A stretch of DNA of 64,000 nucleotides from Mesorhizobium comanense (lineage in GTDB: Bacteria; Pseudomonadota; Alphaproteobacteria; Rhizobiales; Rhizobiaceae). The notes under the pieces were generated by a model that worked only from the letters and a program-made list of their open reading frames with translations, searched no databases and had not been told where the DNA came from. Below, piece by piece: positions 44,301-51,825 of the stretch (within the stretch, counting starts at the first letter, position 1; each line of letters starts with the position of its first letter). The stretch covers positions 1 to 64,000 of the forward strand of contig NZ_SCNN01000012.1 in NCBI RefSeq assembly GCF_005503535.1, in the 5' to 3' direction. A program made the translations under genes and the position numbers.

Positions 44301-44346
44301 AGCGGCAGGCGTGCAGGAGCCGGACGCTGATCCATGCCGCTCCCAT
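41314..44346 (-). CDS. Exported WD40-repeat caspase-fold protease
   Basis: A 1010-residue protein with a signal peptide (to about LLSAPTVRAQ). WD40 repeats fill roughly residues 40-600 (GHSAQVTDLAFTPDGQDLVS, DDKTIRIWD, DQTLRLWNL); an Ig-like stretch follows (about 690-735), then a caspase (peptidase C14) domain at about 745-1000 starting LYVAVIGVDKYP. The catalytic dyad is present: His859 (VFVAGHG) and Cys911 (LLDTCHAAN). A WD40 propeller joined to a caspase suggests ligand- or protein-sensing control of proteolysis, here outside the cytoplasm. It starts 2 bases after the membrane-protein gene, so it is in an operon with that gene and the small secreted protein. Confidence 0.92.
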   Translation of the reverse strand: MGAAWISVRLLHACRWLAMAGALLSAPTVRAQDAPDFHLDLDTGGHSAQVTDLAFTPDGQDLVSASDDKTIRIWDWQSGVSLRTIRGYLGNGNDGKVFAIAVSPDSKTIAAGGYFGPGIGDKPPYGDIRLFDLATGKMKAVLKGADYAIYDLAFSPDGKVLAAGGGDGVVYLWKPDGQSTTGWTLDKKLDADSWHIDKLAFAAQGTRLAATTTDNGIRLWDVAKGEEIALPAQAEPLRDVSVMALATSLDGSLFATGSKDGQIQLWRAADGALARAMPRQDFLIGSLTFAKGGLLVASCGYRCADKHRSVVLNTETGEKARAYDGHDGTVYASAANADGSLVATAGGTRNAIQVWDPATGERKALLQGSGEPVTAVGIDAANGIIAWGSANPCPERVACPEELGALDRKLDLPTAERFFDDPQPLTGSGPFARAAITDGQWSLHAAAGGKDALENAVLEIGHGGQVVRRIENDATNGFAHSAFTLIDDGLGLITGGNDGTLLEYKTATARVSGEFTGHTGEINAMVASQKAGLLVTGSADQTLRLWNLQTHELIVSMFFAGSQWIAWMPQGYYYSSDEGDKLIGWHVNQGRDHEGRFIRAGQLKKYLWSPEMVRRAIILRSARQAVKEMRPGVDNELQKLLQRKPPEFGIRLADDQSKVREGYVAVEISGAREAGADVAGFSILSNSRNVGNIATRSADGDKTIVEVPVENGQNTIRITGSNEYGYLTERSVTAIARKTEKTEAKGKLYVAVIGVDKYPFLKDACSGHACDLRYPVDDATEFLKVIAQKSAPLFSSMETLVLVNREALDDNSDKAQQTYTVASADNIMEPDSHTIDDQLADFLDRPGEHDTTIVFVAGHGINIDEDYYFIPTDGRKQDADRWKRSSLVDWSDIQKSVERAKGMRFMLLDTCHAANAFNPRLEKDAQDARIVVFSATAANNTAAELPELGHGVFTYSILEGLRGKARTSDGGVTLFGLADFISREVVRLTASKQKPFYYVGGVENIVLAEP

Positions 44347-44348
44347 CG

Positions 44349-45050
44349 CTATTTGACTTCAGCCGCGGGCTGGCCATTGCGCACATAGGCCTCGATCGCC
44401 GTCGCGAAGGTCGGCGATCCGGCCTTGCGCTGTTTGTCGACATAGCCGGCAAAATAACTCCAGAATGAGACCGCGTAGTCGCGGAAATACGCGTCTGTCA
44501 CCTTGCGCGAGCACAGATTGCCGTCGATGCAGAAAGACAGGCGGTTCAGGAAATAGACGATGCGGTCGAAGTTCTCGTTGAAATCGGCGAGCGGCATGTC
44601 GCCGCCGGCGGCGGTCATGGCCTCGATGCCGATGCGCTGCCGGAACACCTGCTCCTCGGTCGGCGAGGGATTGGCGCTGAGCAGATTGTCATATTTGGCG
44701 TTGAGGGCAGCGAGGCGATCCTTGAGCGCACGTTGCGCCTGCTGGTAGTCCTTGGTCTCCCAGAGCTCGACCAGCGACATGGTCTGTTCGACGCGCTTCT
44801 GCTCCTGGTTGGCCAGGAACTGGTAGATCGAGAATGCCAGGGTGAAGATGATGGCGAAGCGCACCAGCATGCCCGACCAGGCATAGACCAGCATGCGCCA
44901 GTCACGATCGGTGAAGGGGTTGCTCTCCTTCTTGATCTCGTGGCTGCTTGGCCAGGGAAAACCTTCCGTGGTTTCTGGCAGCGTCTGCTTTGCCGAAACT
45001 TTCGCTGGCGCGGCCGCCGTCTGTTTGGTGGTGCCCCCCGGCTTCTTCAT
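44349..45050 (-). CDS. Single-span membrane protein in the caspase operon
   Basis: A 233-residue protein of unknown function. One membrane segment (about residues 70-88, VRFAIIFTLAFSIYQFLA) separates a cytoplasmic N-terminus rich in Thr/Lys/Pro from a helical C-terminal part of about 145 residues (ELWETKDYQQAQRALKDRLA) with two cysteines (FCIDGNLCS), predicted to lie in the periplasm. The ATG at 45050 overlaps the stop of the upstream gene (ATGA), and the WD40-caspase gene starts 2 bases after its stop, so the three are tightly coupled. It may anchor or restrain the exported caspase; this is inference from context. Confidence 0.75.
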   Translation of the reverse strand: MKKPGGTTKQTAAAPAKVSAKQTLPETTEGFPWPSSHEIKKESNPFTDRDWRMLVYAWSGMLVRFAIIFTLAFSIYQFLANQEQKRVEQTMSLVELWETKDYQQAQRALKDRLAALNAKYDNLLSANPSPTEEQVFRQRIGIEAMTAAGGDMPLADFNENFDRIVYFLNRLSFCIDGNLCSRKVTDAYFRDYAVSFWSYFAGYVDKQRKAGSPTFATAIEAYVRNGQPAAEVK

Positions 45051-45427
45051 TTGCAGCTGTCCAGCTTGATGGTCGCCGAGGGGTCCAGCACCACGCCGGG
45101 CGCCTCGAGCTGTCTTTTCAGGCATGCCAGCTGCGGGCGCGAAACAATGAACTGCATATCGGGTTCCGCCGGCGCCTTGTTCGGCGACGGCAGCGCTTCG
45201 ACCACGCCGCGCGAGGCGCAGCTCGAGAGATCGACCACCACGGCGTCACTGCTGGTCTTGGCGAATTGGTCGTACTGATCGAGGAAGCAGGTCGCGAGCT
45301 CCGAATTGATGACCACCTGTTTGGCGCAGAGGCCACAGGCCTCCTGCGCCGACGCATTGACGATCAGCAACAGGCCGCCAGCAAGGCCGGCAACCATCGC
45401 GCGCCAGGGAAAAACACTGTTCCTCAA
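45047..45427 (-). CDS. Small secreted cysteine-containing protein in the caspase operon
   Basis: A 126-residue protein with a signal peptide (to about GLLLIVNASAQEA) and a short mature chain bearing six cysteines (ACGLCAKQ, TCFLDQ, SSCASRG, LACLKRQ, LDSCK), likely paired as disulfides in the periplasm. No family is recognised. It is the first gene of the three-gene unit with the membrane protein and the WD40-caspase. A partner, inhibitor or substrate of the protease is possible but unsupported beyond gene order. Confidence 0.7.
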   Translation of the reverse strand: MRNSVFPWRAMVAGLAGGLLLIVNASAQEACGLCAKQVVINSELATCFLDQYDQFAKTSSDAVVVDLSSCASRGVVEALPSPNKAPAEPDMQFIVSRPQLACLKRQLEAPGVVLDPSATIKLDSCK

Positions 45428-45546
45428 GACCGATCCTATCTGCTTTGCCCGCCGCTGGCCTTATGGCCGCGGCCGGGAATGTTCTCATATCGCGCCAAAC
45501 GCGCAAGACCCGGCGCTACAGGGCCATGCGGCCCCGGCGCCAAGGC

Positions 45547-47751
45547 TCAGGCGCGGGGCACTGTCTCCATCGGGAAGATCATCACCGCGCCCTTCGGGCC
45601 GCTTTTGTCGCCAAGCCGCATCACCGAGCGGGTCGATGGCGCCATGCCGATGTCGGCCAGCATGTCGGAGAAGCTGGCGGGTCCGAGCCCGCGCGTCATC
45701 GATGCGACGCCGTCCTGCGCCAGGAAGCTCAGATCCTCCTTCTCGCTCTCCGGCGGGGCCTCGGTCAGCACCGCGATCATCCGCTCCATGCCGAATGAGG
45801 TATCGGTGAAGGCGAGCAGCCCCTCCTCCAGCGTCGCCTTCGGAGCAAGGCGCTCGGCGACGATGTGGGTGATGGAATAGTCGCTGCCGACATAGAGCAC
45901 GTTGATGTCGACCAGCTGGTCCGAGCTGTTCCTGGCCAGCACATGCACTTCGTCGCCGGGCGAGACGCGCGGCACGGCGGATGCCTGCAAGGGCTCCAGG
46001 CCGTCCTTGTCGCGGCGCTTGATCTGGAACTGGACGTCGACATCCTCGGGCTTATAGTCGGAAGCCGCCGCCAGCCGCGACAGGCCGGTGGCACGGAAGA
46101 TGGTGCGCAGGTTCGTCGTTGTCGCGTCGACCAGCCGTTTGCGGTCATCCGAGTGGATGATGATCAGCGGCGGCTTGCTGCGATCCTTCAGGGTCATGTC
46201 GCCCGATGCCGGCAGGAACCACAGCGCCGGTTTGTCCGAGGCATTCTTGGCGGCCCCTGCGATGGCGTTCTCGCGCAGGACCGCGAGGCGAAGTTCCGCA
46301 CTCTTGCCGGGATCGGCCAGTTCTATGTTGAAGCCGGTGTCCTTGGCGGCGGCCAGCTCGTCGAGAACCGAATTGACGAACGCTGTTTCCTTCTCCAATC
46401 CCTTTGTCGGGGCGGGCCGCGCCACCGCGAGCTTGTAGTCCACGGCAATCTCCGCCACCCGCGCATAGGCGTGCGCGGGGATGTCGGCCAGCTTGAGCGC
46501 CGGCTTCTTGTCGAACTCGACCGGCGTGACGTGGCTTTCCAGGTTCTTCGCCGATTGCACTTCGAGATAGCCGACGGCATCGGTGAGCGACGACAGCGCC
46601 GAGGGCAGGATGGCGAGCTTGCTGCCGGGGGTGAGGCGATGCAGCAGGCCGGCGCCTATCGTTGCCTCGCCGTCCTTGACGACGATGGGCCATTGCATGA
46701 CCGCATCGGTCTTGTCGGTGCCGAAGACGCGCGCGTCGAGTTCACCCTCGAACAAGGGCGTCGGCCGGTTGCGGCTGTCGGCCGAATATTGCTGCAGCAC
46801 CGCCTGGCCAAGCTGGCGGTAGGTGACGTTGGGGTTTTCGGCCAGCTTCTGCAGGATTGTGAAGGTGAACAGGCCGAAGCGCGGGGCGTCCGCCGTGCCC
46901 TTGGGCAGCGGCATCTCCGGCGTGGTCTCCACCGTCTGCGCGGCATAGAAGGCGACCAGCTTGCCCTTGGTGATCGGTTCGCCGCCGGTCGGCGTCATCA
47001 GGTTGAAGGCAGGCTTGCGCTGGCCATTATCGTCAAGGCCGCGCGACGCGCTGGCGACCGTGTCGTCGTAGGTCTTGATGGCCGCCGCCCGGGCTGCTTT
47101 GTCGCCGCCGACAAGGTCGGCGAACTCGATCTTGCGCTCGAACTCGTCCTCCACGTCCACGGCGCGCGTCATCGTGCCGGAATGGCAGCAGTCGAAGACG
47201 GCCCAGATGAAGGCGCCCTTGTCCCGGATGGCGTCGAAGGCGGCGCCAATCTCGTTGTCGATCAGCGCGTTGGGCACGCCGGCATCGCGGTTGACCCACT
47301 TTTCGATGTCGACAGGCAGGAAGATCTCGTCGAGCCCGTCGGTCTCGTCGCCCTTGATCATCTCCGGCTGCTGGGCGCCGTGGCCGGACAGATGCAGGTA
47401 GACGAAATCGTCGCGCTGCACCTTGGCGGCGAGGTCCGCGAGGGCCGCCTTGATCCCCGCATGGGTGGGCAGGCCCTTGGCGCCCGGCACATCCTTGGCC
47501 AGCAAGGTGACGTTCTCCGGTTTGAAGCGAACCGGGTCGGGCACGTTTTTAAGAAGGTATTCGTGGATCAGGCCGGCATCGTTCTTCGGCCCGATCAGCC
47601 AGTTCCTCTGCGGCAGAGCCGGATATTCTGTGCAGCCGACTAGCAGCGCATGGTAGGTGCGCGAAGCGGCCCGCGCCCGGAACGACATGGTTCCGGCCGC
47701 CATCAGCGCGGACGTGCCGACAAGCAGCGTCCGGCGTGTCAATTTGATCAT
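45547..47751 (-). CDS. Tat-exported caspase-family protease with C-terminal DUF4384-like domain
   Basis: A 734-residue protein from the start at 47751, which follows GGGGAAG. The N-terminus has a twin-arginine-style signal (LTRRTLLVGTSALMAAG). The caspase fold occupies about residues 32-330: YHALLVGCTEYPAL, catalytic His124 (HLSGHGAQQ) and Cys189 (VFDCCHSGT), the metacaspase-like pattern. A C-terminal part (about 600-710, GDEVHVLARNSSDQL) resembles the DUF4384 domain that commonly follows bacterial caspases. Unlike the neighbouring WD40-caspase it would be exported folded. It lies 119 bases upstream of the caspase operon on the same strand and may be co-transcribed. Confidence 0.9.
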   Translation of the reverse strand: MIKLTRRTLLVGTSALMAAGTMSFRARAASRTYHALLVGCTEYPALPQRNWLIGPKNDAGLIHEYLLKNVPDPVRFKPENVTLLAKDVPGAKGLPTHAGIKAALADLAAKVQRDDFVYLHLSGHGAQQPEMIKGDETDGLDEIFLPVDIEKWVNRDAGVPNALIDNEIGAAFDAIRDKGAFIWAVFDCCHSGTMTRAVDVEDEFERKIEFADLVGGDKAARAAAIKTYDDTVASASRGLDDNGQRKPAFNLMTPTGGEPITKGKLVAFYAAQTVETTPEMPLPKGTADAPRFGLFTFTILQKLAENPNVTYRQLGQAVLQQYSADSRNRPTPLFEGELDARVFGTDKTDAVMQWPIVVKDGEATIGAGLLHRLTPGSKLAILPSALSSLTDAVGYLEVQSAKNLESHVTPVEFDKKPALKLADIPAHAYARVAEIAVDYKLAVARPAPTKGLEKETAFVNSVLDELAAAKDTGFNIELADPGKSAELRLAVLRENAIAGAAKNASDKPALWFLPASGDMTLKDRSKPPLIIIHSDDRKRLVDATTTNLRTIFRATGLSRLAAASDYKPEDVDVQFQIKRRDKDGLEPLQASAVPRVSPGDEVHVLARNSSDQLVDINVLYVGSDYSITHIVAERLAPKATLEEGLLAFTDTSFGMERMIAVLTEAPPESEKEDLSFLAQDGVASMTRGLGPASFSDMLADIGMAPSTRSVMRLGDKSGPKGAVMIFPMETVPRA

Positions 47752-47994
47752 AATTGCTTCCCCAAGCCCGATCGAATTTCCCAAGCGCGTCAAACTTCGT
47801 CGAGAATTTTGTCAGTATTTTGAATGTGGCCGGACCAGTCAACCCGTGGCCAAAGAGCGGCCTGGTGGTTTTGGCACTGATGAGGCTGACGGAAATAGTG
47901 GCAAAGATGCCGGTTCGTCGCTATTTCAGGGAGACTGAAGCCGTCTGCGTGCGCAAATCACCCCGCGAACGGCGCAACAAGCGGAAGCAGGATC

Positions 47995-48399
47995 ATGGCG
48001 GCAAGGGATGTGCTGACGAAAAACCAGCTGTGTGTGCTGGAGAAGCTGGAGACGGCCAGCGGACCGCTTAGCGCCTATACCTTGCTGGACCAGCTGCGCG
48101 AGCGCGGTTTCCGGGCGCCGCTGCAGGTCTACCGGGCGCTCGACACGCTGGTGAAGTCAGGCTTCGTGCATCGGCTGGAAAGCATCAACTCCTTCGTCGC
48201 CTGCGCCGAGCCGCACGATCACAGCCATTCGATGACGGCTTTCGCCATCTGCGACAATTGCGGACAGGTGACGGAGATGTCCGACCACGATGTCGACCAC
48301 CGGCTGAACGAATGGGTCAATTCGACAGGCTTCGCCGCAAAGAAGGCGGTGATCGAGTTTCGGGGTGTTTGCGCCAAGTGCAGGGCAGAGGCGGCTTAA
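47995..48399 (+). CDS. zur: Fur-family zinc uptake regulator Zur
   Basis: A 134-residue Fur-family repressor. The winged helix (about residues 10-75, SAYTLLDQLRERGFRAPLQV, VYRALDTLVKSG) is followed by a dimerisation domain with His-rich HDHSHS and two CxxC pairs (CDNCGQ, CAKC), the structural zinc site of Zur/Fur proteins. Among Fur-family members the length and sequence fit Zur better than Fur. It would repress zinc uptake genes when zinc is sufficient; none of those are in this window. Confidence 0.88.
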   Translation: MAARDVLTKNQLCVLEKLETASGPLSAYTLLDQLRERGFRAPLQVYRALDTLVKSGFVHRLESINSFVACAEPHDHSHSMTAFAICDNCGQVTEMSDHDVDHRLNEWVNSTGFAAKKAVIEFRGVCAKCRAEAA

Positions 48400-48459
48400 G
48401 ATCAGGCCAGCCAACCTATTGATGTTGGTGTGAAGGATCGCGGCGTTGCTCGAGGGCGC

Positions 48460-51408
48460 TCAGTGCGCCTCGTCCCAGTTGCTGGCGGCGCGGGCATCGA
48501 CATGCAGCGGCACCGACATCGAAACCGCCGGCATCGGCGCGTTTTCCATGACCTTGCGCACCACGGGGAGCGTCGCCTCGACCTCCTCGTCGACCGTCTC
48601 GAAGATCAGCTCGTCATGCACTTGCAGCAGCATGCGGGCCGACAGCTTTGCCCTGTCGAGCGCTTCTTCCATATGCACCATGGCGCGGCGAATGATGTCG
48701 GCGGCGGTGCCCTGAAGCCTGGCGTTGATCGAGGCACGCTCGTTGAAGGCGCGGATCGAGGGGTTGGACGACCTTATCTCCGGGTAGTGAATGCGCCGGC
48801 CGAAGATGGTTTCGACGAAGCCGTTCTCGCGCGCATAGGCCTTGGTCTCCTCGATATAGTCGCGGATGCCGGGAAAGCGTTCGAAGTAGCGCTTGATATA
48901 GGCGCTGGACTCTTCGCGCGGGATCGACAGCTGGTTGGCCAGGCCGAAGGCCGAGATGCCGTAGATGATGCCGAAGTTGATCGCCTTGGCGCGCCGGCGC
49001 ACTTCCGAAGGCATGCCTTCGACCGGCACGTTGAACATTTCGGAAGCGGTGATGGCGTGGATGTCGGCGCCGTCGGCGAAGGCCTGCTTCAGCTGTGGGA
49101 TATCGGCGACATGCGCCAGCACGCGCAACTCGATCTGGCTGTAGTCGGCCGAGACCAGCTTGTGGCCTTTTTCGGCGATGAAGGCGGTCCTGATCTTGCG
49201 GCCTTCGGCGGTGCGTACCGGAATGTTCTGCAGGTTGGGATCGGAAGACGACAGGCGTCCCGTTGTGGTGGCGGCGAGCGCGTAAGAGGTATGGACGCGA
49301 TTGGTGTCGGGATTGATGAAGCCGGGCAGCGCGTCGGTATAGGTCGATTTCAGCTTGGTCAGCTGGCGCCAGTCGACGATCTTGCGCGGCAATTCATGGC
49401 CCTCCGCCGCAAGCTCCTCCAGAAGCTGCGCCGAGGTCGACCATTGGCCGGTCTTGGTCTTCGAACCGCCCGGCAGACCCATTTTACCGAACAATATGTC
49501 GCCGAGCTGCTTGGGCGAGCCGATGTTGATGCGCTCGCCGACAATGCCGTAGATCTCCTCCTCGGCGCGCGCAGCGCCCTGCGCCAGCTCGCCGGACAGG
49601 CGCGACAGGATCTGCCGGTCGACCGAGATGCCGCGCTGTTCCATGCGTGCCAGCACCGGCACAAGCGGCCGCTCCAGCCGCTCATAGACCGAGACAAGGC
49701 CCTTGGCGGCAAGCCGGGGCTTGAGCACCTGCCAGACCCTCAATGTCAGATCGGCCTGTTGGGCGGCGTAGAGGGTTGCCCGTTCAATGTCGACCTGATC
49801 GAAGCCGATGGCGTTCCTGCCAGACCCGGCAAGCTCCTTCTTGGAGGCCGGCGCATGGCCGAGCCACTTTTCGGAAAGTCCGGCGAGATCGTGATGTCCG
49901 ACAGTGCCGGCGTCGAGCACATAGGAGATCAGCATCGTGTCGTCGAAGGGACCGACTTCGACACCGTGCCGGCTCATCACGACGATGTCGTATTTCATGT
50001 CCTGGACGATCTTGAGGACGGACCTGTCCTGAAGCAGCGGCTTCAGGAGCGCCAGGGCCTCGCGGACCGGGATCTGGTTTTCCAGCTGGCCGCCGCCGAG
50101 CAGATCGCCATTGCCGCTCTTGTGGGCAAGCGGCACGTAGACGGCGCGGCCGGGTGCGATGGCCATGGAAAGCCCGATCAGATCGGCCTGCATCGGATCG
50201 GACGAACTGGTCTCGGCGTCGAAGGCAAGGGTACCCGCGTCCCTGGCCTCGGCGATCCAGGATTTCAGCGCTGCGGTATCGCGAATGGCCTGGTAGGCCG
50301 ACATATCGATCTTGCCGGACGACGTCCGCTCCAGCCGCAGCGCCGAAAGCAGGGAAGGGGTGTCGCCCTTCGAAGGTGCGCTTTCCGCCTTTGCCGGTCC
50401 GTCCGCTGTCTGCGCTATCGTTCTGGCGACAGCGGGCGCGCCTGCGCCGACATCGGGGCCATGCGCGGTGTCGGCGCGCTCGACGGTGACGGCGGATGCC
50501 TTGACGTCGCCGATCTCGGTGGCCGTGGCCTCGGCGACGCGGCGCGTCAGCGTGGTGAATTCCATCGTCTTCAGGAAGCCGATCAGCTTCGGCCCGTCCG
50601 GGGGCTGCAGCACCAGCTCGTCCAGCCCTTCCTGCATCGCGATATCGTTCTTCAGCGTCACCAGCTGGCGCGAGATGCGTGCCTTGTCGGCATTGGCGAT
50701 GATGGTTTCGCGGCGCTTGTCCTGCTTGATCTCGGTGGCGCGCGCGAGCAATCCATCCAGATCGCCGAACTGTTCAAGAAGCTGGGCCGCGGTCTTGGGG
50801 CCGATGCCCGGCACGCCGGGCACGTTGTCGACCGAGTCGCCGGTCAGCGCCTGCAGGTCGATCATCTTTTCCGGGGGCACCCCCCACTTTTCGATCACTT
50901 CCGGAATGCCGATCTGGCGGTCCTTCATCGGGTCGTACATGCCGACAGTCGGGCCGACGAGTTGCATGAGATCCTTGTCGGAGGAGATGACCGTGGTGTC
51001 GGCGCCGGCCTCACAGGCAAGCCTGCAATAGGTGGCGATGATGTCGTCGGCCTCGAATCCCTCCATTTCGATGCAGGGCAGGTTGAACGCGACCGTTGCC
51101 TGCCGGATCAGGCCGAATTGTGGGATGAGGTCTTCCGGCGGCGCCGAGCGGTTGGCCTTGTATTCGGGGTAAAGCTCGCTGCGGAAGGTTTTCGAGGAAT
51201 AGTCGAAAATGACGGCGAAATGCGTCGGCACCACACCTACACTGGTGTTGCGGGCGTCCTGCATCAGTTTCCAGACCATGTTGCAGAAGCCGAGCACAGC
51301 ATTCGTCGGCAGGCCGTCGGATTTGCGGTTCAGCGGCGGCAGCGCGTGATAGGCGCGGAAAATGTAGCCGGAGCCGTCGACAAGAAAGAGATGATCGCCT
51401 TTTTTCAT
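48460..51408 (-). CDS. polA: DNA polymerase I
   Basis: Replicative repair polymerase of 982 residues. The 5'-3' exonuclease domain (about residues 1-290) starts LFLVDGSGYIFRAYHALPPL and has a helix-hairpin-helix with GVPGIGPKTAAQLL. The proofreading domain keeps its acidic start (LAFDAETSSSDP), and the polymerase domain (about 600-982) has motif A SADYSQIELRVLAHV, the O-helix region RRRAKAINFGIIYG and motif C LLQVHDELIFE. The start at 51408 is preferred over the longer frame because it begins the conserved exonuclease fold. It is divergent from a small RNA candidate and an M20 peptidase. Confidence 0.97.
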   Translation of the reverse strand: MKKGDHLFLVDGSGYIFRAYHALPPLNRKSDGLPTNAVLGFCNMVWKLMQDARNTSVGVVPTHFAVIFDYSSKTFRSELYPEYKANRSAPPEDLIPQFGLIRQATVAFNLPCIEMEGFEADDIIATYCRLACEAGADTTVISSDKDLMQLVGPTVGMYDPMKDRQIGIPEVIEKWGVPPEKMIDLQALTGDSVDNVPGVPGIGPKTAAQLLEQFGDLDGLLARATEIKQDKRRETIIANADKARISRQLVTLKNDIAMQEGLDELVLQPPDGPKLIGFLKTMEFTTLTRRVAEATATEIGDVKASAVTVERADTAHGPDVGAGAPAVARTIAQTADGPAKAESAPSKGDTPSLLSALRLERTSSGKIDMSAYQAIRDTAALKSWIAEARDAGTLAFDAETSSSDPMQADLIGLSMAIAPGRAVYVPLAHKSGNGDLLGGGQLENQIPVREALALLKPLLQDRSVLKIVQDMKYDIVVMSRHGVEVGPFDDTMLISYVLDAGTVGHHDLAGLSEKWLGHAPASKKELAGSGRNAIGFDQVDIERATLYAAQQADLTLRVWQVLKPRLAAKGLVSVYERLERPLVPVLARMEQRGISVDRQILSRLSGELAQGAARAEEEIYGIVGERINIGSPKQLGDILFGKMGLPGGSKTKTGQWSTSAQLLEELAAEGHELPRKIVDWRQLTKLKSTYTDALPGFINPDTNRVHTSYALAATTTGRLSSSDPNLQNIPVRTAEGRKIRTAFIAEKGHKLVSADYSQIELRVLAHVADIPQLKQAFADGADIHAITASEMFNVPVEGMPSEVRRRAKAINFGIIYGISAFGLANQLSIPREESSAYIKRYFERFPGIRDYIEETKAYARENGFVETIFGRRIHYPEIRSSNPSIRAFNERASINARLQGTAADIIRRAMVHMEEALDRAKLSARMLLQVHDELIFETVDEEVEATLPVVRKVMENAPMPAVSMSVPLHVDARAASNWDEAH

Positions 51409-51515
51409 GCCGGCAGGGATAGCGCGGCGCGATGGCTTGGTCCATGCCAAACACATCGCCCGGGTCGGGTTCCACCAACACCCTGACAATTCAGGACATC
51501 GGCCCGCTCACGGCC

Positions 51516-51535
51516 ACGTTACAAAAGTGTAACGT
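51516..51535. promoter_or_regulatory. Palindromic operator candidate upstream of the small RNA
   Basis: ACGTTACA and TGTAACGT are perfect 8-base arms around AAAG. It ends 7 bases before the putative -35 of the small RNA promoter and about 107 bases upstream of polA, so it could control either. The binding protein is not known. Confidence 0.5.
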
Positions 51536-51542
51536 TGGTGCC

Positions 51543-51572
51543 CTTGAATCGCCACGTTCACAGACCCAAATA
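51543..51572 (+). promoter_or_regulatory. Putative promoter of the small RNA
   Basis: CTTGAA (51543-51548), close to the rhizobial -35 CTTGAC, is followed after 17-18 bases by CCAAATA. The -10 match is weak, but the pair would start transcription near 51578 and give an RNA of about 148 bases ending at the terminator. Confidence 0.4.
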
Positions 51573-51577
51573 CAGGT

Positions 51578-51725
51578 CATCGGCAGTTTTCGCCGAAGTC
51601 CGGAGCAAGGCCCGTCCCCCGCCTATACCGGACATCTGCGGCAGCCTATCCCCCCCTCTCCGGGCTGCCGCATCGTTTCGAGTAGAGGCCGCCGTGGTTC
51701 CCCCTCCACCACGGCGGTCTTTTTT
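51578..51725 (+). ncRNA. Probable trans-acting small RNA (alpha-r7/Smr7C-like)
   Basis: No plus-strand gene lies upstream, yet a strong terminator ends here, so a short independent transcript is expected. It folds into three stem-loops: GTCCGG/CCGGAC (51598-51633), a perfect 10-base-pair TGCGGCAGCC/GGCTGCCGCA stem (51637-51672) and the terminator stem (51687-51719). All loops are C-rich (such as CCCCCCCTCTCC), able to pair with Shine-Dalgarno sequences, as seen in alpha-proteobacterial trans-acting RNAs. Its size of about 148 bases and its place beside polA match my recollection of the rhizobial alpha-r7 family; a sequence search was not possible. The 5' end is estimated. Confidence 0.65.
51687..51725 (+). 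terminator. Rho-independent terminator of the small RNA
   Basis: GGCCGCCGTGGT pairs with ACCACGGCGGTC over 12 positions (one G-T-type pair) with a C-rich loop, followed by six T residues. It is one of the clearest terminators in the window. Confidence 0.9.
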
Positions 51726-51825
51726 GTCTTGGACGGGACCCTCGCGTCCTTGGTCCAATAATCCCGGGCTTTCCGTTTTCCCGTCCTGCCTTTACGGTTC
51801 CGGCACTGAATCGAAAGGCTTGCCA

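Larger units (their letters stand above)
51409..51825. other. polA upstream region with a small RNA candidate
   Basis: This 417-base stretch has no credible protein gene. It contains a 20-base palindrome (51516-51535), a likely small RNA gene (about 51578-51725) with its own promoter and terminator, and then 100 bases leading to the peptidase gene. Confidence 0.7.

Noticed and set aside
34819..47751. The protease block as a known antiphage defence system
   Set aside because: No nuclease, reverse transcriptase, NTPase, gasdermin-like or phage-linked gene was seen, and the proteins carry export signals, unlike described cytoplasmic defence proteases.
48430..51486. Open frame of 1018 codons on the plus strand opposite polA
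   Set aside because: It is the antisense shadow of polA, whose family motifs are unmistakable; the plus-strand translation is rich in Arg, Gly and Asp with no recognisable domain, as expected for a high-GC shadow frame.
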